Shown here: piece after piece, positions 16,698 to 24,144 of the stretch
Layout: the number at the start of each line of letters is the position of its first letter
How positions within the stretch are numbered: position 1 is the stretch's first letter
NCBI RefSeq assembly: GCF_049472135.1
Contig: NZ_JBMOVV010000006.1
Location: 124,001-188,000, forward strand
DNA: 64,000 nt
Source of the DNA: Arcobacter_B sp049472135
GTDB taxonomy: Bacteria > Campylobacterota > Campylobacteria > Campylobacterales > Arcobacteraceae
Direction: 5' to 3'
Notes under the pieces: generated by a model
Told to the model about the DNA's origin: nothing
The model's database searches: none
Seen by the model: only the letters and a program-made list of their open reading frames with translations
Program-made: the position numbers and the translations under genes

Positions 16698-17357
16698 TTA
16701 TTCAAAAATTGATCTATAAAATGGTACTTCTACAGGTTCTATTTCTTTTGGTTCAATCCAAGACTCTTTTACTCTATTTGAGTAAATTTCAGCTGCTTTA
16801 TCTTTTCCTTTTTTCTTGTAAAGATTAGCAATCTCTTCATCTAAAAGTGCTTTTGCCATATATAATCTTGCATTCATAGTGTCAACAAGTGGCATATATG
16901 GTGATGAACTATACTTTACTTTGTACTCTTTAATATCTTCTAATGTATCTTCAATTAGTTTTTGATCTCTCATTTGGTATGTGAAACCTAAGAAGTTAGC
17001 TTTAATTTTTAAGTATCTTGCATAATCAATATTTTTACTTAATGCAAACCTTTTAATATATTCATCTAAATAAAAGTTTGCTAATGCATACTCTTCTTCA
17101 TCTATATGTGCATTTACTAAAATTAGCATTGCAGTAGGAATTAAAGGTGAATTTCTATGCTCACTCTCCAAAGAAGTATAAGTATCATCAGCTAAGTCAG
17201 TATCTCCCCTTGAAATCTGAGTTACCATTTTGTTGTACCAATATAGTGCTGGTTTATTATACTCTGTGCTTGTTTCGTTTTTTGAAGAACAAGCTGTAAA
17301 AATAAAAATTAAACTTGTTGCAAATAATAAACTTTTTAGTTTAAAGCTAGTTACCAT
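16698..17357 (-). CDS. bamD: Outer membrane assembly lipoprotein BamD
   Basis: The 219-residue protein has a lipoprotein signal with lipobox FTAC and acylated C23. A TPR-like helical domain follows (YWYNKMVTQISRGDTDLADDTYTSLESEHRNSPLIPTA region, then FYLDEYIKRF). These features fit BamD, the essential lipoprotein partner of BamA in beta-barrel assembly at the outer membrane. The start at ATG 17357 gives a short positively charged segment before the hydrophobic stretch. In Campylobacter jejuni the neighbour order is lon-bamD-fliW-proC; here fliW is absent between bamD and proC. Confidence 0.9.
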   Translation of the reverse strand: MVTSFKLKSLLFATSLIFIFTACSSKNETSTEYNKPALYWYNKMVTQISRGDTDLADDTYTSLESEHRNSPLIPTAMLILVNAHIDEEEYALANFYLDEYIKRFALSKNIDYARYLKIKANFLGFTYQMRDQKLIEDTLEDIKEYKVKYSSSPYMPLVDTMNARLYMAKALLDEEIANLYKKKGKDKAAEIYSNRVKESWIEPKEIEPVEVPFYRSIFE

Positions 17358-17416
17358 ATAAAATCCTTTCTTGTAAAGTTGATATTTTATCTAATACTAG
17401 CTTAGGAATTATCTGC

Positions 17417-17422
17417 TATAAT
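17417..17422 (+). promoter_or_regulatory. Extended -10 box for proC
   Basis: TATAAT preceded by TGC lies 28 bases before the proC ATG in the divergent bamD-proC gap. No recognisable -35 is present, as is usual for extended -10 promoters in this group. Confidence 0.5.
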
Positions 17423-17449
17423 AATAAAAATAATTAAAAAGGTATTAAA

Positions 17450-18214
17450 ATGAAACTAACTTTAATAGGTAATGGAGTTATGGCTCAATCCCTAGCTAAG
17501 GGACTTATTAAAAATCATGAAGTAGAAATAATAGGAAGAGATGAATCTAAGCTAAAAGCTATTCAAAATAAAATTCCTGGAATTACTATCAAAGTTTTAG
17601 AAGATCAAGAAAATATTACAGGTAAAAATATCCTTTTTTGTGTAAAACCATATGCACTTCATAGTGTATCTGCAAGGCTTGAAGGAAAGGCAAATATGCT
17701 ATTTTCTATTTTAGCTGGAACTACACTTGATACATTAAAAAAACAAATTGAAGCTAATCATTATATTAGAACTATGCCAAATGTAGCAGCATCGGTACAA
17801 CACTCAACTACAACAATAACAGGAGATAATGAAGCTAAAACTACTGCTATTGAAATCTTCTCATCAATTGGAAAAGCTATTTGGGTAAATACTGAAAATC
17901 AATTAGATATTGCAACTGCTATTGCTGGTTCTGGACCTGCTTATTTAGCACTTGTTGCAGAAGCTTTAGCAGATGGAGGAGTTAAAGCTGGTCTTGAAAG
18001 ACATACTTGTTATGAGTTAGTTCAAGGCCTAATGGAAGGTACAGCTAAACTTTTAAAATCAAACCACCCTGCAATTATCAAAGACTCTGTAATGTCACCA
18101 GGTGGAACAACAGCTGCTGGTGTTGCCGAACTAGAAGAAGGAGCCGTTAGAGACTCTATGATAAAAGCTGTAAATAAAGCATATGAAAAAGCTTGTGAAC
18201 TTGGGAAAAAATAG
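17450..18214 (+). CDS. proC: Pyrroline-5-carboxylate reductase
   Basis: The 254-residue protein has an N-terminal Rossmann motif (LIGNGVMAQSLAKGL). The conserved C-terminal half contains AIAGSGPAYLALVAEALADGGVKAGL and a late MSPGGTTAAGV signature, both diagnostic for ProC. It catalyses the last step of proline synthesis, NAD(P)H-dependent reduction of pyrroline-5-carboxylate, in the cytoplasm. The pseudopilin-like gene downstream begins inside its last codons. Confidence 0.97.
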   Translation: MKLTLIGNGVMAQSLAKGLIKNHEVEIIGRDESKLKAIQNKIPGITIKVLEDQENITGKNILFCVKPYALHSVSARLEGKANMLFSILAGTTLDTLKKQIEANHYIRTMPNVAASVQHSTTTITGDNEAKTTAIEIFSSIGKAIWVNTENQLDIATAIAGSGPAYLALVAEALADGGVKAGLERHTCYELVQGLMEGTAKLLKSNHPAIIKDSVMSPGGTTAAGVAELEEGAVRDSMIKAVNKAYEKACELGKK

Positions 18215-18485
18215 TTTTACTATTTTAGAAACATTAATAAGCATTAGCTTACTTTTATTTGTAATAAGTGGGTTTTCAAACCTTACTTATTACGACTTCA
18301 AAAATGATAACTATCAAAAGTTAAATAATTTAGAAAATATTTTCACAACAAAAAATTATAAAAATTTAAATAAATCTTTCGAAACTATAAAAATCAAAGT
18401 TAATAACAGCAAAGAAATAGATTTAAATATAAAAAAATATGAGTACGAAGATGAAACAATCAAACTCTACAAATATGAAATCTAG
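18183..18485 (+). CDS. Type II secretion / type IV pilin-like pseudopilin
   Basis: The 100-residue protein has a prepilin-like N-terminus (NSFTILETLISISLLLFVIS) with the conserved Glu at the fifth position after the presumed cleavage site and a single hydrophobic helix. A small Lys/Asn-rich domain follows. The residue before the Phe is Ser rather than Gly. The ATG at 18183 lies 32 bases inside proC; GTG or TTG codons at 18195 and 18201 are alternatives that give a shorter leader. It is the first of three small pseudopilin-like genes in a row. Confidence 0.7.
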   Translation: MKKLVNLGKNSFTILETLISISLLLFVISGFSNLTYYDFKNDNYQKLNNLENIFTTKNYKNLNKSFETIKIKVNNSKEIDLNIKKYEYEDETIKLYKYEI

Positions 18486-18816
18486 TTTCTCACTACTAGA
18501 ATTAATACTAGTTACTTTAATATCATCAATTGTTATTGTGTATAGTTTAGTTTTCATAAAAGAGCTTTACCACAACAATGAAATCATAGAAAAACAAGAG
18601 ATTTCAAAAATCGACTTATTAGCAACAAAAGCTTTTTTAGAAAAAAAAGCAGATTTTTATAATCACATAAAGTATGAAAACAAAACTCTTTTTTATAAAG
18701 ACTCAATACTTTTAGAAAATGTTACTAACTTTTCAATGAAAAAGAAAGATATGTTTATTTATATAAAACTAAACTTCCAAGATGAAGTCTTAATAGAATG
18801 GGTATTTAAAATATGA
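18439..18816 (+). CDS. Pseudopilin-like protein
   Basis: The protein has a prepilin signature SSFSLLELILVTLISS, with Glu at position five after the cleavage site, followed by a hydrophobic helix and a short periplasmic domain. With the ATG at 18439 it has 125 residues; the ATG at 18475 (MKSSFSLLEL) would give a short leader more typical of this class. It overlaps the preceding gene by up to 47 bases and the next by 4, so the three are coupled. Again Ser replaces Gly before the Phe. It is probably a minor pseudopilin. Confidence 0.75.
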   Translation: MSTKMKQSNSTNMKSSFSLLELILVTLISSIVIVYSLVFIKELYHNNEIIEKQEISKIDLLATKAFLEKKADFYNHIKYENKTLFYKDSILLENVTNFSMKKKDMFIYIKLNFQDEVLIEWVFKI

Positions 18817-19148
18817 AAAAATCATATGTACTTCTATTAAGTGTGATATTAATCACCCTATTTTCTTATCTTAGTATAAAAATTGCTACAACTAAAGCAT
18901 TGAAAAATGAAAATGAAATCAATCAATACCTGTATATTCAAGCAAAAAATCACAAAGAGTTTTTAAAGGAGTATATTTATAGTCTAAAAGATTTAGAAGA
19001 AATTGAACATTTAAATATCCAAAATGATTCTTTTGAAATTGAAGCTTTTATAAAAAAAGAAGAGAGTAAAAACTTTTTTATACAAATATATGTAAAGTCA
19101 AAATATTATGACATATCTATATATGAAAAGTTTTTAATCACTAATTAG
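18813..19148 (+). CDS. Small membrane-anchored protein, third gene of the pseudopilin group
   Basis: The 111-residue protein has an N-terminal hydrophobic helix (SYVLLLSVILITLFSYLSI) without an obvious prepilin peptidase motif. A periplasmic domain rich in Glu, Lys and Tyr follows. The start ATG overlaps the stop of the previous gene by 4 bases. By position it may play the GspK- or PilX-like role of a minor component in the same filament tip. The family is not recognised from sequence alone. Confidence 0.65.
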   Translation: MKKSYVLLLSVILITLFSYLSIKIATTKALKNENEINQYLYIQAKNHKEFLKEYIYSLKDLEEIEHLNIQNDSFEIEAFIKKEESKNFFIQIYVKSKYYDISIYEKFLITN

Positions 19149-19762
19149 ATAATCACATCTAAAACTTTTTTAGCAAGTTTTAAAGCCTTGCTTCTATGAG
19201 AAAACTCTTTTTTAACTTCATGTGGCAGTTCACCTAAAGTTGTATCAAAACCTTTTGGAATAAATAATGGATCATACCCAAAACCTTCTGTTCCAATCTC
19301 TTCATCAATTACTTCCCCATGCATCCATCCATGAACAGTTTCAACTCTACCTTGATAAACAATTGCTATACACGCTGTATAATATGCAGGAGTTTTTTTA
19401 ATACCTTTTTCTTTTAAACTAGAAATTAATTTAGCATTATTCTCTTTGTCACTAGCATTTTCACCAGCATATCTTGCAGAATAAATTCCAGGTTCATTAT
19501 TTAAAGCTGGAACTGTAAGTCCTGAATCATCAGAAATTACTATATGATTTTTAAAACCTTTCTTTTCAAGCTCATCATAAATCACTTTTGCTTTTTTTAT
19601 TGCATTACCTTTAAAAGTATCTTTGTCTTCTACAATCTCAATATCACCTAAAATATCTTTAAAAGCGATTACTTCATCATTTGGCATCAACTTACCAATC
19701 TCTTTGATTTTTCCTTTATTACCTGAAGCTAAAACTATTTTCACTACTTTTCCTTTGAACAA
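19145..19762 (-). CDS. rdgB: Non-canonical purine NTP pyrophosphatase (RdgB/HAM1)
   Basis: The 205-residue protein has the HAM1 motifs: KIVLASGNKGKIKEI at the N-terminus, VISDDSGLTVPALNNEPGIYSARYAG in the centre, and GFGYDPLF with a final SHRSKAL. It hydrolyses dITP, ITP and XTP to the monophosphates and so keeps deaminated purines out of DNA and RNA. The annotated ATG adds a few residues (MFKGKV) before the usual start; a GTG at the VKIVLAS position is a likely alternative. Its 3' end overlaps the convergent pseudopilin-group gene by 4 bases. Confidence 0.95.
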   Translation of the reverse strand: MFKGKVVKIVLASGNKGKIKEIGKLMPNDEVIAFKDILGDIEIVEDKDTFKGNAIKKAKVIYDELEKKGFKNHIVISDDSGLTVPALNNEPGIYSARYAGENASDKENNAKLISSLKEKGIKKTPAYYTACIAIVYQGRVETVHGWMHGEVIDEEIGTEGFGYDPLFIPKGFDTTLGELPHEVKKEFSHRSKALKLAKKVLDVII

Positions 19763-19820
19763 ACTATTAAGTATTAATTATATATAATCACAAGAAATTA
19801 TATTATGTTTAGGATTACAA

Positions 19821-21131
19821 ATGATTAAATCGGTTTTACCACTTAGTTTAATTATAGCCCTAAGATTCTTAGGGCTATTTTTAGTTTTACCAGTAATATC
19901 TGTATACGCTATAAATTTAGAAGGAGCAACTACTACACTTGTAGGTATCGTTGTTGGTGGGTATGCACTAACACAAATGCTATTTCAAGTTCCATTTGGA
20001 ATAATAAGTGACAAATTAGGAAGAAAAGGCACTATTATTATGGGTCTTATTCTTTTTGCAATAGGTTCATTAATTTGTGCGCTTTCATCTGATATTTACA
20101 GTTTAATGTTAGGAAGATTTTTACAAGGTGCTGGTGCTATTGGAGCAGTAGTTACTGCTATGATTAGTGACCTAGTAAAAGAAGAGCAAAGACCAAAAGC
20201 AATGGCTACAATGGGTATGTTTATTGGTATTTCTTTTGCAGTTTCAATGTTAGCAGGTCCAACAATTGGTGCTGCTTTAGGTGTTGAATCTTTATTTTAT
20301 ATTACTATGATTTTAGCATTAGGTTCTATTTTTGTTTTATTAAAAATGGTTCCAAACCCACCAAGTATTACTCATACTTATAACGGAAAAACAAAACTTA
20401 GTTCTGTTTTATTAAATGCAAATTTAGTAAAAATGAATATTACAAACTTTTTACAAAAAGGTTTAATGACTTTTGCTTTTATGATTATTCCAATGGTATT
20501 AATCAAATCATATGAATGGCAAATGTCTGACTTATGGCAAGTGTATTTACCAGCTATGATTTTTGGATTTTTAGCAATGGCACCTGCTGCTATTTTAGCT
20601 GAGAAAAAAGGTAAATTTAAAGAGATTCTTATCATTGGTATTGCTTTATTTGGTATTTCATATTTAGTAATTGGACTTAGTGGTTCAAGTGTAATATTTA
20701 TTATTGGTGTAGTTTTATTCTTTATTGGATTTAACATGCACGAACCAATTATGCAATCATTAGCAACTAAATTTGCAAAAGTTCATCAAAGAGGTTTAGT
20801 TTTAGGTATTTTCAATTCATTTGGATACTTAGGTACATTCTTAGGTGGATTATTAGGTGGTATGTTCTTTGAAAATGCTTCATTAACTTCAATTGTAATT
20901 GCTATTGCTGTTGTTTGTGCATTATGGGCTGTTTTAATTATTACTATGCCAAATCCTATTAAGAAAAAATTTGTATACTTATCAATGGATGAGTATAATT
21001 TAGATAAAAAAGATAATTTAGAGCATGAAGGTATTGATGAGTGGTACTTAAACAATACAGAAAGAATTATTGCTATTAAATATAGTGATGAAAAAATTGA
21101 TGAAGAATCAATAAAAGCTCTTTTAAAATAA
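19821..21131 (+). CDS. MFS transporter (drug-efflux type)
   Basis: The 436-residue protein has about 12 membrane helices. Signature loops are GIISDKLGRKGTI (loop 2-3) and LGRFLQGAGAIGAVVTAMISDL (helix 4, motif of drug/H+ antiporters). The C-terminus has a hydrophilic tail of about 60 residues with a possible small soluble domain (DEYNLDKKDNLEHEGIDEW, ERIIAIKYSDEK), which is longer than in most family members. The substrate is unknown. It stands alone with its own promoter region. Confidence 0.88.
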   Translation: MIKSVLPLSLIIALRFLGLFLVLPVISVYAINLEGATTTLVGIVVGGYALTQMLFQVPFGIISDKLGRKGTIIMGLILFAIGSLICALSSDIYSLMLGRFLQGAGAIGAVVTAMISDLVKEEQRPKAMATMGMFIGISFAVSMLAGPTIGAALGVESLFYITMILALGSIFVLLKMVPNPPSITHTYNGKTKLSSVLLNANLVKMNITNFLQKGLMTFAFMIIPMVLIKSYEWQMSDLWQVYLPAMIFGFLAMAPAAILAEKKGKFKEILIIGIALFGISYLVIGLSGSSVIFIIGVVLFFIGFNMHEPIMQSLATKFAKVHQRGLVLGIFNSFGYLGTFLGGLLGGMFFENASLTSIVIAIAVVCALWAVLIITMPNPIKKKFVYLSMDEYNLDKKDNLEHEGIDEWYLNNTERIIAIKYSDEKIDEESIKALLK

Positions 21132-21178
21132 CTCTTTAAACATTTATACTATAAAATTAAAATAAAAAGGAGTGAGGT

Positions 21179-21823
21179 TTGAAAAAAGTTCTACTTTATA
21201 GTTTCATTTCTCTCTTCTTTTTACTTATTATAAATCTAACTGCAACCCAAACTCAATTTATTACAAACTCTGAAATCAATAAAGTAAAAGAGAAGTATGG
21301 AAATCGTGCTTATAAAAGAGTTGAACTTTGGGATAAAATGCTTCAAGAAAATCAAAATGAAAAAATCCTTTACAAACTTAAAAATGTAAATGATTTTTTT
21401 AATAAAATAAGATATAAAACTGACCCAGCACACTGGAGAAAAAAAGACTATTGGGCAACGCCTTTTGAGTTTATGGGTACGGGTGCAGGAGATTGTGAAG
21501 ACTTTGCAATTGCTAAATATTTTAGTTTAAGAAAGCTTGGGGTTCCAGAAGAAAAGCTTAGAATTACATATGTAATTTATCAAAAAAGAAATAGCAAATA
21601 TGACCAAGCACATATGGTTTTAACTTACTATCATAAACCAGATGCAACTCCTATTGTATTAGATAACATTGATAAAAAATTAAAACTTGCCTCAAAAAGA
21701 AATGATTTAAAACCAGTATATAGTTTTAATGCAAGTGGACTATGGCAAGCAAAAAACAAAGGATCTATTAAGATGGGAAAAAATAATCTGAAAGCTTGGA
21801 AAAGCTTAATGAGTAGAATTTAA
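21179..21823 (+). CDS. lapG: LapG-type transglutaminase-like cysteine protease
   Basis: The 214-residue protein has an N-terminal signal or anchor segment and a transglutaminase-like domain with triad C106 (GAGDCEDFA), H145 (DQAHMVL) and D162 (VLDNI). The C-E-D stretch also fits the calcium-binding site of LapG. In pseudomonads LapG is a periplasmic protease that cuts a surface adhesin when the c-di-GMP receptor LapD releases it. The next gene, 13 bases downstream, is a LapD homologue, which makes the assignment firm. The start is TTG at 21179 with an AGGAG site. No adhesin gene is in the window. Confidence 0.9.
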   Translation: MKKVLLYSFISLFFLLIINLTATQTQFITNSEINKVKEKYGNRAYKRVELWDKMLQENQNEKILYKLKNVNDFFNKIRYKTDPAHWRKKDYWATPFEFMGTGAGDCEDFAIAKYFSLRKLGVPEEKLRITYVIYQKRNSKYDQAHMVLTYYHKPDATPIVLDNIDKKLKLASKRNDLKPVYSFNASGLWQAKNKGSIKMGKNNLKAWKSLMSRI

Positions 21824-21836
21824 AAAAGGAAAGAAC

Positions 21837-24059
21837 ATGTCTTTATCAAAACAGTTGTATATAATAATTGCCTTTATCTTCTTTATGATATTTTTTGGTA
21901 ACTTTATAATAAGTGTAAACAATACAAAAGCTTATTTGGAATCAGAATCTATTACTAAAGCACAAGATACAGCAACTTCATTAGGGATGACTTTAAAACC
22001 TCTAATTCATGATAAAAATAGTGCTGAAATTAGATCAATAATCAATGCAATAGCAAATAGAGGGTTTTATAAAGAAATAAGACTTGAAGATGCTTCATTT
22101 TCTATAAATGAAACAGAACTTATTGAAGCAAGTGCTGATTTAGATTCTACTGATTGGAAAATCAAAACTATTACTTTAGATGAAGAGTTTGGAAAACTTG
22201 AACAAAGTTCATCTGACTTGGAAATCTCAAAAGAATTACATGAGTTAGAAAATGGTAATAATGATGAAGATTTAGGTTTTGCAATGGAAGAGAAAAAGTA
22301 CTCTTTTATACCTTCTTCAAAATATAAAAATGGCGGGAACATAACATTTGATTTTACAGTTACAAATGACAAAGGACAATCTGTTGATACATTTGCAACT
22401 TTACAAATAAATAAAATCATCACTCAGGTTCAAAGAAAAGAGAAGTTTGATTATGTACCTACTTGGTTTATAAATTTAATTCCTATTAACCTAGAAGAAA
22501 AATATAGTGAGATTTCTGATGGCTGGAAAACTACTGCTATTATTTATGTAAGTGCAAATGCAGGTGAAGCATATGCTAAGCTATATGAGCAGTTTAAAGG
22601 TGCAATAATTTATGCCATTGCTGCTTTTGTAATCTCTATGTTCATCCTTTTTGTTTTTGTTCAATATCTGTTAAAACCACTTAAAAAGATTGAGAAACTT
22701 GCTAATAATATTGCTGTTGGTAAATTTGATACAATTAAAGAATTACCTTGGACAACTGAGATAAAAAATGTTGCCATTGCAATGAATGACATGTCTACAA
22801 AAATTGAAGCAATTATAAATAAATTAAATAAAAACCTTGAATCTATTACTAAAAAACTATCGAAAGATGAAATAACTTCTTTAGAGTTAAAACAGAGTTT
22901 TGAGACAGATATGAAAAACATGTTTATTCATAAAGATGATGGATATGTATTTATCATCAAAATCTTTGATTTAGGAAGTTTTGCAAAATCTCATACAAAC
23001 AAAGAAGTAAATGACTTCATCAAAAAATTTGCTAAAGTTTTAAAAACAACAAAACTAGAAGATGAAAATTGTAGTTCAAAAGCTTATAGATTCTTTGGTT
23101 CTGAATTTGCGATGATAGGTAAAAACTTCACTTATGATGATGCAGTTTTATTTACAAAAAAACTAAAAGAGAATTTTGAGAAACTTTCACATGAATACAA
23201 TAAAAAAGATATTGTTCACATAGGTGCAACACCTTTTAATCAAATTGGAACTACACCTGAAATGCTTCAAGCAGCTATGGAAGCTTATGAAAAAGCTACA
23301 ATTATTGGTTCAAATGAAGCTCATATTAGAGATAAAAATGACTTATCAAGAGATATGGAGTCTTGGAGAGATTTAGTATTTGATATTATTGAAAACTCTA
23401 AATTCAATGTAAAATATATCTCTGATGCTAAAAAGCTAAACTCTAAAGATGATGAAATTTTAATGCAAGAAGCCTTTACAAGTGCAAAAGATAAAGACAA
23501 TAATGACATTCCAATTGGAACATTTGTTTCTATTGCTGAGAGATATGAAAAAATTATGCAGTTTGATATGAAAGTAATTGAAAAAGTAATCAATCATATC
23601 ATAATGAACAATATAAAACATGAAATCTCAATCAACTTATCACTTGAATCGATTAATAATACTGCATTTATTGCTTGGATTGAAAAAACACTTGCAAGTA
23701 ATAAAACTATTGCTAGTCAATTAGTATTTTCAATTACAGCTTATGCTGCTGCAAAAGATGTAAATAAATTTAAATTCTTTGCTGATGAAATACATAAATG
23801 TAATGCAAAAATAATTATTAAAAGATTTGAAACTAAGTTTATTGCTTTAGATAATATCAAAGACTTTAATTTAGACTACATAAGACTTGCTAGAGACTAT
23901 ACAAACAACATCTGCAATGATGTATCAAAACAAAGCTTTGTTGAGGCAATTGCAGAGCTATCATCACTTTTAAATATTAAAGTATTTGCTGAAAATGTTA
24001 AAGAAGATGATGACCTAAAAATTATTAAAAAATTCAACTTATATGGAGCAAGTAGATAA
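21837..24059 (+). CDS. lapD: LapD-like c-di-GMP receptor (HAMP, degenerate GGDEF-EAL)
   Basis: The 740-residue inner-membrane protein has a helix at about 5-27, a periplasmic output domain, a second helix at about 255-278, HAMP, then GGDEF and EAL domains. The family is shown by AQDTATSLGM, NRGFYKEIRL and the PTWF motif with W210, which corresponds to the LapG-binding Trp of Pseudomonas LapD. The GGDEF signature has become FGSEF and the EAL motif is not intact, so it should bind but not turn over c-di-GMP. The periplasmic domain is about 85 residues longer than in Pseudomonas, through an acidic insertion at about 115-200. With lapG it forms an operon closed by the terminator at 24048-24077. 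Confidence 0.9.
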   Translation: MSLSKQLYIIIAFIFFMIFFGNFIISVNNTKAYLESESITKAQDTATSLGMTLKPLIHDKNSAEIRSIINAIANRGFYKEIRLEDASFSINETELIEASADLDSTDWKIKTITLDEEFGKLEQSSSDLEISKELHELENGNNDEDLGFAMEEKKYSFIPSSKYKNGGNITFDFTVTNDKGQSVDTFATLQINKIITQVQRKEKFDYVPTWFINLIPINLEEKYSEISDGWKTTAIIYVSANAGEAYAKLYEQFKGAIIYAIAAFVISMFILFVFVQYLLKPLKKIEKLANNIAVGKFDTIKELPWTTEIKNVAIAMNDMSTKIEAIINKLNKNLESITKKLSKDEITSLELKQSFETDMKNMFIHKDDGYVFIIKIFDLGSFAKSHTNKEVNDFIKKFAKVLKTTKLEDENCSSKAYRFFGSEFAMIGKNFTYDDAVLFTKKLKENFEKLSHEYNKKDIVHIGATPFNQIGTTPEMLQAAMEAYEKATIIGSNEAHIRDKNDLSRDMESWRDLVFDIIENSKFNVKYISDAKKLNSKDDEILMQEAFTSAKDKDNNDIPIGTFVSIAERYEKIMQFDMKVIEKVINHIIMNNIKHEISINLSLESINNTAFIAWIEKTLASNKTIASQLVFSITAYAAAKDVNKFKFFADEIHKCNAKIIIKRFETKFIALDNIKDFNLDYIRLARDYTNNICNDVSKQSFVEAIAELSSLLNIKVFAENVKEDDDLKIIKKFNLYGASR

Positions 24060-24077
24060 TAATCTACTTGCATTTTT
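24048..24077 (+). terminator. Rho-independent terminator of the lapGD operon
   Basis: GCAAGTAGAT and ATCTACTTGC form a perfect 10-bp stem with a 4-base loop, followed by CATTTTT. The lapD stop codon lies inside the stem. Confidence 0.85.
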
Positions 24078-24144
24078 AGATATGTTAATAATAGATTAAT
24101 AAACCTGTATTATAATTCCTTTTTTATCATAAAAAAGGTTATAT

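Noticed and set aside
20378..21055. Two minus-strand open frames inside the MFS gene
   Set aside because: They have no family signature and low-complexity composition, and lie antisense to a clear transporter gene.
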